Shown here: in pieces, positions 1-9,909 of the stretch
Numbering within the stretch: the stretch's first letter is position 1
Layout: each line of letters starts with the position of its first letter
Assembly: GCA_943357985.1 (NCBI GenBank)
Contig: CALRGR010000006.1
Location: forward strand, 1-55,413
Direction: 5' to 3'
DNA length: 55,413 nt
Origin: Candidatus Levybacteria bacterium GW2011_GWA1_37_16
GTDB lineage: Bacteria > Patescibacteriota > Microgenomatia > Levybacterales > UBA12049
Notes under the pieces: model-generated
What the model saw: the letters and a program-made list of their open reading frames with translations, nothing else
Databases searched by the model: none
What the model was told of the DNA's origin: nothing
Translations under genes and position numbers: made by a program

Positions 1-2
1 GA

Positions 3-1439
3 TCTGACTGTATCCAGCAGCCCGGCTCGGGAACAAGCTGCACAAATCAGCAATGCGTTGACCGCGGCCCTGTCACAATTTCGGGAAACATATTCACGGA
101 TTACAATGCAAATAGAATAAAGGACCCAGCCGAACCTACTTCTTCCTGCACGTATAATATAAGCGCTACTTATTTTAGTGCTCCTGGCGTTACCCCGGCT
201 CCGACCCCGGCCCCAACGGTTGGTCCGGGTTGTTATGGCGGATACCTTAGTGCCTGTCTTTATAATTGCGGCTTAGCAGGATATAACTGCCCAAATGGTG
301 GAAATAATTATTGTCCTTCCGCCTGTGCGCCTCTACCAACACCAATACCAACACCAATACCAACGCCTGCTCCCGTTGCCGTAAATCAAAGCGGAAGCAG
401 TTATTCTATAGCTAGTTCTCTGTACGGAACTTATACAGTTACTGCTTCTACTACATGCGGCACATTTACAGAACCGGCAGGCGGTTCTTTCTCTGTTATT
501 GCCGGCAATCAGCAAGTGTGCAGTACCGGCGGTTCTGCAAACGCATCATGCTATCTTGGCGGAATTAAAAACCTGCATTTTGGAGTAAAAGGCAATAATC
601 CATGGATTCAGTCAATTGGGGCCGACATAAGGCAAGACAGCGGGTTTTCCCAGCAGATTCCGGCAAATGCGTCCTGCGGTTCCTATGCATCTTTGCCAGG
701 CGCCGGCGGTTCTCCTGGGATTATTTATTCGGGAGGGAGTACTTCAAGCTTTGGAAGTGGACAAGCATCATCTACAAATTGGGTTGCAGGAGGAGCCACT
801 TATCCGTCAAACTATACTCCAGCCCGTCCAAATCTTATCCGTACGTCCTACAATTATCTTTTCTCAGTCGCAAAGCTTGCAGCTATTACACCTATTGATA
901 TTGGTATCTACTGTGCGGGCGGACTAAATGATTGTACGCTTCCTTCAAATCTTCCAAATGGTCTTTATATTTCAAATGGAAGCCTCACATTATCAAGCAC
1001 AACGTATACTTTTCCGGCAAACAAAAACTTTGTCATACTGGTAAACGGAAACTTGAATCTAAAAGGTAAAATATTAGTGCCAAGCGGTTCAACTGCCACA
1101 TTTTCATCTTCGGCAGACATAACAGTTGACAGAGGGGTTGGGCAAGCTAGTGTTTCTTCTACCAACTCTGATGTTGAAGGATTTTACTCAGCAGACAAAA
1201 ACTTTATAGCAGACGGGAATAATAACTGCGGAATAGGAACAGATCTTAGACTAAATATTGCAGGAGCAATTGTTGTAAACGCGGCACTGTCCGGCGGAAC
1301 TTTCCAGAATAACAGAAACCTTTGCGGAGGCAATGACAATTGTCCTGCGTTTTCAGTAAAAGAAAGACCGGATTTCGTACTTAATGCTCCTGAGTTTATA
1401 AAGCACCCAAGCTACATCTGGCAGGAATTAGCGCCGTAA
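3..1439 (+). CDS. Partial (5'-truncated) Cys/Pro/Thr-rich secreted or surface protein with an SdrD-B-like motif (SGNIFTDYNANRIKDP), upstream of pilus genes
   Basis: Frame is open from base 3 to the TAA at 1437-1439; the ORF track begins only at an internal GTG (516). PTPIPTPIPTP linker, many Cys. Confidence 0.75.
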   Translation, partial: SDCIQQPGSGTSCTNQQCVDRGPVTISGNIFTDYNANRIKDPAEPTSSCTYNISATYFSAPGVTPAPTPAPTVGPGCYGGYLSACLYNCGLAGYNCPNGGNNYCPSACAPLPTPIPTPIPTPAPVAVNQSGSSYSIASSLYGTYTVTASTTCGTFTEPAGGSFSVIAGNQQVCSTGGSANASCYLGGIKNLHFGVKGNNPWIQSIGADIRQDSGFSQQIPANASCGSYASLPGAGGSPGIIYSGGSTSSFGSGQASSTNWVAGGATYPSNYTPARPNLIRTSYNYLFSVAKLAAITPIDIGIYCAGGLNDCTLPSNLPNGLYISNGSLTLSSTTYTFPANKNFVILVNGNLNLKGKILVPSGSTATFSSSADITVDRGVGQASVSSTNSDVEGFYSADKNFIADGNNNCGIGTDLRLNIAGAIVVNAALSGGTFQNNRNLCGGNDNCPAFSVKERPDFVLNAPEFIKHPSYIWQELAP

Positions 1440-1459
1440 AAAAGGCAGGACCCGTCCAA

Positions 1460-2284
1460 ATGGTTGACACACAAGTCCACTCTTGTTACGCTAAAAGTAT
1501 GATCGGAAAAAGTCAAAATGGTCAAGTTCTCTTAATCATAGTTCTTATTATGGTTGTAGGTCTTACTGTGGGTCTTTCTCTTGCATCAAGGAGTATTGTA
1601 AGTCTTAGAACCTCGGAGGAAGAAATAACTTCTCAGCAAGCTCTTTCAGCAGCCGAAGCAGGCATTGAGCAAGCTTCAAAAACAAATACGGCTATTGCAA
1701 ATGGATCTTTTTTAAACAGTGCAACTTACAATACCTCAATTACTACGGTTTCCGGAAATAGTTTTCTGTTAAATGGAGGTAATTCAGTTTTAAAAGATGA
1801 TGCTGCGGATGTTTGGTTATCTGATTATTCAACAGATTCTGCAAAAATTTATAAGAACCCATGGAGCGGAAATTTGACTATTCTCTGGGGTAAAGGTAGT
1901 GCAGGTTGTACTCAAGCAGCTTTGGAAATTATTGTAATATCGGGAATTAAGGCCGCTCCCATAACACGCAAATATGCATTTGATCCATGCATAACCCGAA
2001 GCAGTACGAATAATTTTACCGCTCCTTCTGCCGGAGGATCATTCGGAGGTAAAAATTTTCCGTTTGGAGCAATAATCCCCATATCTAGTGGGCTAATTGT
2101 CCGCGTTGTTCCTCTTTACTCAGAAGCTTTGGTTGGAGTTTCTGCAGACTCAGTTCTGCCGTCTCAGGGCTTTATTGTTACATCTGTTGGAACTTCCGGA
2201 ACAGCCAGCAGGAAAGTAACCGTATTTCAAGGTTATCCAACTCTTCCCTCCGAGTATTTCCCATATGGTATTTTTTCTCCATAA
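1460..2284 (+). CDS. PilX-like prepilin/pilus assembly protein (likely start at ATG 1499)
   Basis: GQVLLIIVLIMVVGLTVGLSLASRSI hydrophobic N-terminus followed by AAEAGIEQA, typical of PilX-type minor pilins; next to pilM. Confidence 0.7.
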   Translation: MVDTQVHSCYAKSMIGKSQNGQVLLIIVLIMVVGLTVGLSLASRSIVSLRTSEEEITSQQALSAAEAGIEQASKTNTAIANGSFLNSATYNTSITTVSGNSFLLNGGNSVLKDDAADVWLSDYSTDSAKIYKNPWSGNLTILWGKGSAGCTQAALEIIVISGIKAAPITRKYAFDPCITRSSTNNFTAPSAGGSFGGKNFPFGAIIPISSGLIVRVVPLYSEALVGVSADSVLPSQGFIVTSVGTSGTASRKVTVFQGYPTLPSEYFPYGIFSP

Positions 2285-2287
2285 CTA

Positions 2288-3316
2288 ATGAGTAAAAAAT
2301 CTTTCGGACTTGATATTGGGACAAAGACCATTAAGATGGTTTCCTTGTCGCCTAGTAAAGACGGGTTTATTCTTGACGCTTCAATAATTACCCCAATGCC
2401 TGAAAAGGGGATGTTGTCTGAGTCTCCTCTTGATGAAGAAGAAATGGCTACTGCTATAAAAAAAGCCTTAAATGACAGTGGAATCGAGAGTAAATTTGTA
2501 AACATTGCATTACCGGAAACTCAAATATATACAAAGGTCATTGAAATGCCTGCGCTTTCAGATAAAGAGCTGTCGTCTGCTATATATTGGGAGGCAGAGC
2601 AGTATATCCCTATTCCTCTTTCTAGCATAACTTTTGTCTGGAGTATTTTAAAAAGGCCTCAAAAGTTCACGGCCGGAGACAAGATGGAAGTTTTAATGGT
2701 GGGAGCCCCAACTACGCTAGTTAATAAGTATAAGAAGATTATAAGCATGGCGGGTTTAACTGTAGTTTCTATGGAAACACAAATACTTTCTGCAATTAGA
2801 GCTTTGGTTGGTTCTCAATTTCCCCCGTCTCTTCTGGTTGACATAGGTGAAGTAAGTACATGTCTGGCTATAGTTAAAGATGGCATAATGATTTTTACTT
2901 ATTCAACTCCTACTGGCGGAGGTGCAATTAGCAGAGCAATTGCTTCAAGCTTTGGATTTTCAGCAGCCGAAGCTGAACAGTACAAAAAAACCTATGGATT
3001 TGCTGACCGTGTTTTTGGAGGGAAAATAGGTCTTGCAGCGCATCCTATTCTTATGACAATTCTAACAGAAGTAAAAAAGGCGCTCTCTTTTTATGACCAA
3101 AAATACAAAGACGAGCCAATTAAGCAAATTCTTTTATCCGGAGGAACTGCAAAGCTTCCGGGCATTGATGCTTTTTTTGCAAATAATTCGGGCATTGAAA
3201 CTGTTATTGCCACTCCATGGAAGCGCTTGGCAAGTCAGCAAATTCCAAAACAGATTTTAGACAACGGTGCAGAGTACACAATTGCTGCAGGTCTTGCCAT
3301 GAGGGATTATGAATAA
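2288..3316 (+). CDS. pilM: Type IV pilus assembly protein PilM (actin-like ATPase)
   Basis: FGLDIGTKTIKMVSL; LLVDIGEVSTCLAIVKDG; ILLSGGTAKLPGIDAFF. Confidence 0.9.
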   Translation: MSKKSFGLDIGTKTIKMVSLSPSKDGFILDASIITPMPEKGMLSESPLDEEEMATAIKKALNDSGIESKFVNIALPETQIYTKVIEMPALSDKELSSAIYWEAEQYIPIPLSSITFVWSILKRPQKFTAGDKMEVLMVGAPTTLVNKYKKIISMAGLTVVSMETQILSAIRALVGSQFPPSLLVDIGEVSTCLAIVKDGIMIFTYSTPTGGGAISRAIASSFGFSAAEAEQYKKTYGFADRVFGGKIGLAAHPILMTILTEVKKALSFYDQKYKDEPIKQILLSGGTAKLPGIDAFFANNSGIETVIATPWKRLASQQIPKQILDNGAEYTIAAGLAMRDYE

Positions 3317-3845
3317 CGACATAAATCTTATTTCTGGAGATTTGGGTGTCTCACAACGGGCAACATGGAAACTTGATAGAGTCAAGCTTATTGCTAAGGT
3401 TACTGTACTTGGAGTAGGTCTTCTTTCAATACTACTCTTTCTTCTTAGTCGTGTATTTTCTCCTCAATCAATTATAAAACAGCAGAACGAAGTAATTGCG
3501 GGTATTGCCATTCTTGCCGATAAACAAGCAAAATTAATAGTTTTAAATCAGCGGGTAAATGATATTTCAACGATATTTAAAAAAAGAAAAAACTATGATC
3601 TTGTTTTAAGCGCCATTATTGCGGACTTCCCTGCCAATATTTCCATAACATCTCTTTCTGTAGACAAGTCAAAGATATCTGCAATAGTAAGCTCATCCTC
3701 TCTTATTTCTTTGAATGATTTTATAGATTCACTTAAGGGGATGGTTGAAAAGAAGCAATTTCTAAAAAATGTAACTATAAATAACCTTAATTTGAACGGT
3801 AAAACTTCAGGGTATATATTAACTTTAGATATGGATTTACTATGA
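3309..3845 (+). CDS. pilN: PilN-like fimbrial assembly protein
   Basis: Starts NDINLI, single TM, position after pilM. Confidence 0.7.
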   Translation: MNNDINLISGDLGVSQRATWKLDRVKLIAKVTVLGVGLLSILLFLLSRVFSPQSIIKQQNEVIAGIAILADKQAKLIVLNQRVNDISTIFKKRKNYDLVLSAIIADFPANISITSLSVDKSKISAIVSSSSLISLNDFIDSLKGMVEKKQFLKNVTINNLNLNGKTSGYILTLDMDLL

Positions 3846-4573
3846 ATAAAGATATAACTTTAGATTCCCAAACTTTAAAATCCTTATACGGAAATAATAA
3901 ACAGTATGTTATGCCGTTTGTTATGTTTTTTGTGTCTCTCATTCTTATTTTTGTTACAATTCTGCCGCAGTTTAATGATTTACTGTCTACTTTATCACAG
4001 CGGGAGGATGAAACTGCAAAGCTGCAAATTCTAAAAAATAATCTTATTTTTTTGACAAACACAGATGAAACCACTCTCAATTTTGAACTTGAGACTTCTT
4101 TGAAAGCCCTGCCGCAGACTAAGGATTTTGAAAGTGTTTTAAAATCCATATCCTTGGCGGCAAGTAAAGCAGGTGTGGGCTTGGGAAATTTTGAATTTAA
4201 AGTTGGAAATATTTTAAAAACTGAGTCAGGTAATGATCAACTTCCATCTCTTGCGGTTAAGATTATCATAAATGATGGAGTGGGCGGCGCTGCCCGTTTT
4301 ATGACTAATCTTGCAACGTTGCTTCCAATATCCGAGGTGAAATCCGTGGATATAAATGGAAATTATACAAACCTCAATCTTGTATTCTATTATAAAAATT
4401 TACCCTCTATAAAGGTAGCGCCTGATGTTAAACTTGTTCCTTTGTCATCTAAACAAACGCAGCTTCTAAAAGAAATTTCGTCTTGGGACAGTGGATCTAC
4501 TCCTTTTTTAGCCGTGCCAGAGCTTGAGTCTCCCACTGCTTCGCCTGCCTCAAATTCTAGTGTGCCTTTTTAA
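3842..4573 (+). CDS. pilO: PilO-like pilus assembly protein
   Basis: Single TM plus coiled-coil architecture, position after pilN. Confidence 0.6.
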   Translation: MNKDITLDSQTLKSLYGNNKQYVMPFVMFFVSLILIFVTILPQFNDLLSTLSQREDETAKLQILKNNLIFLTNTDETTLNFELETSLKALPQTKDFESVLKSISLAASKAGVGLGNFEFKVGNILKTESGNDQLPSLAVKIIINDGVGGAARFMTNLATLLPISEVKSVDINGNYTNLNLVFYYKNLPSIKVAPDVKLVPLSSKQTQLLKEISSWDSGSTPFLAVPELESPTASPASNSSVPF

Positions 4574-5243
4574 GAAGATCCGGTCTTAATTTGATTGTAA
4601 CTTTTTTTGACTCCTCTTTTTTCCATTGTTTGATTTTTTCATGGTTGCCCGAAATAAGTGTTTTAGGAACGGAAAGGTTATTGTAAATTCCGGGTCTGGT
4701 ATATTGAGGGTATTCAAGCGTTCCTTCAGAAAATGATTCGTCATCTGTTACGCCTTCTGGTAATACTCCTGTTATAAGTCTTACAACGGCATCTGTTACA
4801 AGCATGGCAGGGATTTCTCCTCCTGTTGTTATGAAATCTCCTACGGAAATTTCTTCATCAATAAAATTTTGCGTTCTGGCGTCGATTCCTTCGTAATGTC
4901 CGCAAACAAGTATTAAATGTGAAAGTTTTGAAAATTCTTCCGCTTTTTTTTGTTCAAAAGATTTTCCCTGTGGACCAAGAAAGACAACTCTTTGCTCTTT
5001 CCTGCTAAGGTTTTTGTCTAAGGAATGATTAATTGCTTCTGCCAGCACATCAACCCTAATAACCATTCCTTTTCCGCCTCCATAGGCTTTGTCGTCAACA
5101 GTTTTATGTTTTCCCAGGCCAAAGTCTCTAATGTCTATAGAATTAATTTCTACCAGTTTTTTGTCCCTTGCTCTTTTTACTATCGAATAGTCAAAGGGGC
5201 CTGTAAACATTTGGGGAAATAAAGTGAGAATGGATATTTTCAC
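4557..5243 (-). CDS. trmD: tRNA (guanine-N1)-methyltransferase
   Basis: MKISILTLFPQMF; YGGGKGMVIRVD; LVCGHYEGIDAR; VGDFITTGGEIPAM. Confidence 0.97.
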   Translation of the reverse strand: MKISILTLFPQMFTGPFDYSIVKRARDKKLVEINSIDIRDFGLGKHKTVDDKAYGGGKGMVIRVDVLAEAINHSLDKNLSRKEQRVVFLGPQGKSFEQKKAEEFSKLSHLILVCGHYEGIDARTQNFIDEEISVGDFITTGGEIPAMLVTDAVVRLITGVLPEGVTDDESFSEGTLEYPQYTRPGIYNNLSVPKTLISGNHEKIKQWKKEESKKVTIKLRPDLLKKAH

Positions 5244-5249
5244 TTGGTC

Positions 5250-5483
5250 TTAAGCGGTTTCTTCTAAGCTTATGTTTATTCTTTTATCAACTCTTATTGC
5301 CGGAATTCTCATTACGTTCCTAATTGCTCTAATTACTTTTCCTTCTTTTCCTATGATTTTTCCCATGTTGTCTTTTACAACATGAACAGTGAAGTTTGTA
5401 ACCCCGTCTTCTTCTGATTCATCTATCTTTATTTCTTCTGTACTAAGAATTGAGGAGATAATATATTCAAGTGTTTGTTTCAT
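5250..5483 (-). CDS. khpA: KH-domain RNA-binding protein (KhpA/YlqC-like)
   Basis: DNMGKIIGKEGKVIRAIRNVMR KH motif; trmD-KH-rpsP order. Confidence 0.9.
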   Translation of the reverse strand: MKQTLEYIISSILSTEEIKIDESEEDGVTNFTVHVVKDNMGKIIGKEGKVIRAIRNVMRIPAIRVDKRINISLEETA

Positions 5484-5710
5484 TATTTAGCTAATCTTGC
5501 GACCGTGTCTGAAGGTTTAGCGCCTACTGAAATCCAGTATTTAAATCTATCCATATCAATGGATTTTGATTCTTCTTTGCCCCTTTTTTCATACCAGCCT
5601 AAGGTTTCAATTGCGCGCCCATCCCGGTCGGAGCGTTTTTCTTTAACTACGATTCTGTACTTTTTTTCTCCCTTCCGGCCTGTTTTTGTAAGTCTAATTG
5701 TTACTGCCAT
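5483..5710 (-). CDS. rpsP: 30S ribosomal protein S16
   Basis: MAVTIRLTKTGRKGEKKYRIVVKEKRSDRDGRAIETLGWY. Confidence 0.97.
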   Translation of the reverse strand: MAVTIRLTKTGRKGEKKYRIVVKEKRSDRDGRAIETLGWYEKRGKEESKSIDMDRFKYWISVGAKPSDTVARLAK

Positions 5711-5725
5711 GGGTGTATTTTATCA

Positions 5726-6397
5726 TTATTTTGTTTTTTCCTCAAGTCCTTCGTTTGATAGTGCATTCTCCGCAGCATCTTTTTCTGCATCTTGCTTTGA
5801 GCGGCCCTTACCTATTCCTAAAACTCTATCATCTATTGTTACTTTTACTGTAAATACTTTATTGTGGGCTGGGCCTTGCTCATCTACAACTTTATACAAA
5901 AGATGAGATTGTCCTTTTGATTGAACAAATTCCTGAAGCAGGCTTTTTGCATCTTTTAAAGTTTTATCCGCCAGTGTTTCTGCCTTAGGAAGTAAAACTT
6001 CATTTAAGAATTGCGAAACTGCAGTAATTCCCTGGTCTATAAATAACGCTCCAACATATGCCTCAAAACTATCTGCCAGAAGGCTTTTGTTTTCTCTTCC
6101 TTTTAGTTGTTCTTCTCCCTTGGAAAGCCTCAAAAGACTTCCGAATTCAAGATTTCTTCCGACTTGCGCAAGGCTTTCGGTGTTTACCATTAGAGACCGC
6201 ATATTTGTGAGCTCTCCTTCATTGAAATTGGGATACTTTCTATATAAAAACTCAGAAACTACAAATGAGATTATGCTGTCTCCTAAAAACTCCATTCTTT
6301 CATTTGAAGAAATATCTTCTTTTGTTTCATTAAGATATGATCTGTGAGTAAATGCCTGAGTAAATAAATTTTTATTTTTGAGTTTTGGTAATGCCAT
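5726..6397 (-). CDS. rnc: Ribonuclease III
   Basis: [22 protein letters not shown]-terminal dsRBD. Confidence 0.97.
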   Translation of the reverse strand: MALPKLKNKNLFTQAFTHRSYLNETKEDISSNERMEFLGDSIISFVVSEFLYRKYPNFNEGELTNMRSLMVNTESLAQVGRNLEFGSLLRLSKGEEQLKGRENKSLLADSFEAYVGALFIDQGITAVSQFLNEVLLPKAETLADKTLKDAKSLLQEFVQSKGQSHLLYKVVDEQGPAHNKVFTVKVTIDDRVLGIGKGRSKQDAEKDAAENALSNEGLEEKTK

Positions 6398-6740
6398 CTT
6401 TTATAATATTTCCAAGCGCGCCGTTTATAAACGCCGGGCTTGTTTCTCCTCCGTACTCTTTAGAAAGTTCTACTGCTTCATCAATTATAACTTTTGGCGG
6501 CTGACTTTTCTCTATTAGAAGTTCATATGTGGCAAGACGCAAAATTGCCAAGTCAATTTTGTTTATTTTATCAATTGGAAATTCCGGAGCAGCTTTTTCA
6601 ATATAAGCATTAATAAAATCTTTATTTTCAATTATGGTTTTTGCATCATTGATTACTGGTTGTTTATGAAAATCAAACTTAAATAAAGCTTCAACTATTT
6701 TTTGTCGTTTTTTGTGCCTTGGGTCAAGAGCGGTTTTCAT
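6372..6740 (-). CDS. nusB: Transcription antitermination factor NusB
   Basis: NusB-like helical protein; [31 protein letters not shown]. Confidence 0.93.
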   Translation of the reverse strand: MKTALDPRHKKRQKIVEALFKFDFHKQPVINDAKTIIENKDFINAYIEKAAPEFPIDKINKIDLAILRLATYELLIEKSQPPKVIIDEAVELSKEYGGETSPAFINGALGNIIKDGITKTQK

Positions 6741-6952
6741 TAGACTGTGGGCTTCGGTTCGATTTCTTTTTTAACTGTCTTTGCAAAAACGGAAGTCCCC
6801 TTGTAGTATCCGCAGTTTTTACAAACTTTATGAGGGCTTGCGGAAGCTTTACAATTTGGGCATGTAATTACATGAGAAGCCTTAAGCACTATAGATGCTC
6901 TTCTCTTCCCTTTTCTTTGAGTTGAATGTCTGCGTTTCGGTTCGTGTGGCAC
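6740..6952 (-). CDS. rpmF: 50S ribosomal protein L32
   Basis: MPHEPKRRHSTQRKGKRRA plus CPNC...CKNCGYY zinc ribbon. Confidence 0.93.
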   Translation of the reverse strand: MPHEPKRRHSTQRKGKRRASIVLKASHVITCPNCKASASPHKVCKNCGYYKGTSVFAKTVKKEIEPKPTV

Positions 6953-7005
6953 GACTGTATTTTATCTTATTTGAGGGTAGGTTGCAATAACTAGGTTTTT
7001 TATTT

Positions 7006-7743
7006 TTAAGTAGAATTTGAAGGTAGAGTTGAAAGTTTATTAAAATAAGGTTTAATTTCCGCGGGCCTGTAGCCAAAAGTGTGGAAATTCTCAAGCTCCC
7101 ATTTTGCAAATTGTCTAATTTCCTCTTTTGCATATGGAGATTGAAGTGCCTGGATTAATGCTTCTGTTGGTTTCACAATTACACTGAATGAATGAGCTAA
7201 TTGGGTGCGTCTTTTTGCTGGTGTAAGATCATCCCCGTTAAATACATGGCTTAGGCCAAATCTCGAAGCTTGAATTTTATCTATTAAATCGGTAAGCTGC
7301 ACTTCTTTATCATTTTTCCCCTTCTCTACATAGCGACTATAAAGGTTCATAGTCAATTCTCTTAGGGGTTGGTTTTTGATTCTTTTTGCTATTGCTAGTC
7401 TAAAACTTAAACGTTCTCTTCTTTTTACAGGTCCTCTAAGGGAGTCATAGTTTGGATTAAGATGAGAAAGATCTCCAGCTAAAATTTCTCCTGCGTCATG
7501 AATATAAATCATGTGGGCAACTGTTGTAGCGTTAATCTCATTAAACATATGAGGAAAACGTTCTTGCATTTCTTCTAGTATCAAAAGCATTCCGTTAACA
7601 TGTTGAAGATCGGACTCTTCTCTGTCTGAAGATATTGATCCGTCTTTCCAACGTTGCACTTGTGAGAGTTGTCCTTCGTATTCTTGTTTTAATTCTTCAG
7701 GAATTGGGGGCCTGTATGTATGTTTTCTCTCTGCATTTGTCAT
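7006..7743 (-). CDS. HD-domain hydrolase (YfbR/5'-nucleotidase-like)
   Basis: TTVAHMIYIHDAGEILAGDLSHLN; HD superfamily pattern. Confidence 0.7.
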   Translation of the reverse strand: MTNAERKHTYRPPIPEELKQEYEGQLSQVQRWKDGSISSDREESDLQHVNGMLLILEEMQERFPHMFNEINATTVAHMIYIHDAGEILAGDLSHLNPNYDSLRGPVKRRERLSFRLAIAKRIKNQPLRELTMNLYSRYVEKGKNDKEVQLTDLIDKIQASRFGLSHVFNGDDLTPAKRRTQLAHSFSVIVKPTEALIQALQSPYAKEEIRQFAKWELENFHTFGYRPAEIKPYFNKLSTLPSNST

Positions 7744-7779
7744 GGACTACATATTAATTAGCAGGATAAATTGTGTCAA
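7741..7779 (-). promoter_or_regulatory. sigma70-type promoter TTGACA-N17-TAATAT whose -10 ends 7 nt before the ATG (leaderless)
   Basis: -35 at 7774-7779, -10 at 7751-7756, ATG at 7743-7741. Confidence 0.75.
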
Positions 7780-7782
7780 GAG

Positions 7783-9885
7783 TTAATCTGGGGAGATTTG
7801 GGAGGAGGCAATGTTGTTTAGTTCTCTTTCGAGGGCGGGGAATTTTGATAATCTCGGCAAGATTTTTTCTGCTTCAGCGTTTGCCCGTTGGATTAAGGAA
7901 GTATCGGAAAAGCTTGCGACTTTTAATTTTGGCATTCCATGTTGCATGGTTCCAAAGATATCTCCGGGGCCTCTTAGCTTTAAATCAAGCTCGGCAAGCT
8001 CTGCGCCGTTTTGAATGCTTTCCATTCCCTTAAGACGTACCGATGCTTGCGGACTTTTAGATTCTGTAAAAAGCAAACAATATGATTGCATGTCTGACCT
8101 CCCTACCCTACCCCTTAATTGATGAAGTTGAGATAGTCCAAACCTTTCTGCTGCTTCAATTACAATTATGGTAGCATTTGGAATATCAATTCCTACTTCT
8201 ACCAAAGGCGTTGCAACTAAAATATCAAATTTCTTATTTTTAAAGTCTTCCATAATTTTTTGTTTTTCCTTTGATTTCATCTTCCCGTGTAGGAGCTCGA
8301 GCTTCAGGTTTTTAAGTGAATCTTTTTTGAGCTTTTCAAATTCTACTGTTGCAGCTTTAATTGTCTGCATTGTTTCAGATTCTTCTATGAAAGGACAAAT
8401 AATAAATGCCTGAGTTTTATTTGTTTTAATTTCTTTTTCAATCCATTTATATGCATCTTCTCTTTTTAAATTTGGAGTAAGCCAGGTTTTTATAACTTTT
8501 CTGCCGTGCGGCATATCACGCAAATATGAAACATCCAAATCCCCATAAATAGTAAGCGCAACAGTTCTGGGAATTGGAGTTGCCGTCATTGTTAAAAAGT
8601 GCGGATTGTTTCCCTTCAATCTTGCGATACTTCTTTGCTCCACTCCAAACCTTTGTTGTTCATCAATAACAACTAGCCCCAATTCCGACGGATCTATCTT
8701 TTTAAATAATACCGAATGAGTTCCTACTAAAATATCAAAGTCTCCTTTTAATTTTGAAGAACTTGTTGCAAGCCCCACCTTAAGTCCAGTTTTGTCAAAG
8801 AGATTCGATATGGTTTTGTAATGTTGTTGTGCCAGAATTTCCGTTGGAGCCATTAGTACCGATTTATATCCATTGAGATGGGATATGTACATGGAGACCA
8901 TTGCAACAACTGTCTTGCCACTCCCAACGTCTCCCTGAAGAAGTCTATTCATTGGTTTGTCTTGGTTCAAATCTTTTAATATTTCCTCAATAGCTTTTTC
9001 TTGAGAATTCGTCAGATTGAACGGAAGAGATTTGTAGAATGCTGATAATTCTTTCTCGAACTGTTTAATACCAAGCGGTATTCCTTTTACTTCTTCAATC
9101 CATTCTTCTCTTTTTGTTTTAGCTTTAAGTTGTAAAAGAAATAATTCGTCAAAAGCTAACCTTTCTCTTGCCTTATTTGCTTCATCTAAGTTTTTTGGAA
9201 AGTGAATTTGGGAAAGTGCATTTCTGAGTGGAAGTAATTTCTCGTTGGAAATAATCTCGCTTGGCAAAAAATCCGGAAAGTTGTCAGGAATTTCGTCCAG
9301 GAATTTCCTAACTTGGCGTCTTATCCATTTAGAACTTATTCCACGGGTCTCGGGATAAATCGGAACAAGTCTTCCCGTATGAATCGGTTCTTTCTCGGTC
9401 AAGAGTTCATAGTCAGGAGCAACCATCATAATCGAATTTTTGTCCGTACTTACCTTTCCAGATAGTGCAATTTTGTCCCCGACGCTTATGGTTTTGGCAA
9501 GATAGGATTGGTTAAACCATAGAATATCTATTACTCCGGTTGAGTCTTTTACTTTTGCTCTTTGAAGATTTTTCCATCGTTTAGTATATTGATTTTTCAT
9601 TTCCAACACTTCCCCATTTATAGTTACAGTTTCTCCGGGTTGGACATCCGAAATTTTTGAGATGAGTGAGAAGTCGTCATATCTAAAAGGGATATGGAGC
9701 AAAAAATCCCAAGGAGTTCTAATTTCCAGTTTCTCAAGCCTTCCGGCAAGCATTTTAAAATTTCTGCCGGTATCTTTTATGGGAGCATGAAGATCCATAG
9801 TTACTGAAGTAAGATGAGAAAAGGCAGGAATGAAGTAGCAATTAGCGCAAGAGTTACAGTTATTATTATAGCTTTCCCAATCCAA
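7783..9885 (-). CDS. recG: ATP-dependent DNA helicase RecG (likely start at 9798 or a nearby internal Met)
   Basis: LLQGDVGSGKTVVA; VVIDEQQRFGVEQR; MTATPIPRT; QLRGRVGRS. Confidence 0.96.
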   Translation of the reverse strand: MDWESYNNNCNSCANCYFIPAFSHLTSVTMDLHAPIKDTGRNFKMLAGRLEKLEIRTPWDFLLHIPFRYDDFSLISKISDVQPGETVTINGEVLEMKNQYTKRWKNLQRAKVKDSTGVIDILWFNQSYLAKTISVGDKIALSGKVSTDKNSIMMVAPDYELLTEKEPIHTGRLVPIYPETRGISSKWIRRQVRKFLDEIPDNFPDFLPSEIISNEKLLPLRNALSQIHFPKNLDEANKARERLAFDELFLLQLKAKTKREEWIEEVKGIPLGIKQFEKELSAFYKSLPFNLTNSQEKAIEEILKDLNQDKPMNRLLQGDVGSGKTVVAMVSMYISHLNGYKSVLMAPTEILAQQHYKTISNLFDKTGLKVGLATSSSKLKGDFDILVGTHSVLFKKIDPSELGLVVIDEQQRFGVEQRSIARLKGNNPHFLTMTATPIPRTVALTIYGDLDVSYLRDMPHGRKVIKTWLTPNLKREDAYKWIEKEIKTNKTQAFIICPFIEESETMQTIKAATVEFEKLKKDSLKNLKLELLHGKMKSKEKQKIMEDFKNKKFDILVATPLVEVGIDIPNATIIVIEAAERFGLSQLHQLRGRVGRSDMQSYCLLFTESKSPQASVRLKGMESIQNGAELAELDLKLRGPGDIFGTMQHGMPKLKVASFSDTSLIQRANAEAEKILPRLSKFPALERELNNIASSQISPD

Positions 9886-9909
9886 GTATGTTTTCTGAAA
9901 AACTCCATA

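Noticed and set aside
337-371. Short tandem repeat CCAACACCAATA
   Set aside because: Explained as a Pro-Thr linker-coding repeat; common in surface proteins.
333-515. ORF 333-515 (-) with W/C repeats
   Set aside because: Antisense translation of the PTPIPTP linker in the partial surface-protein CDS.
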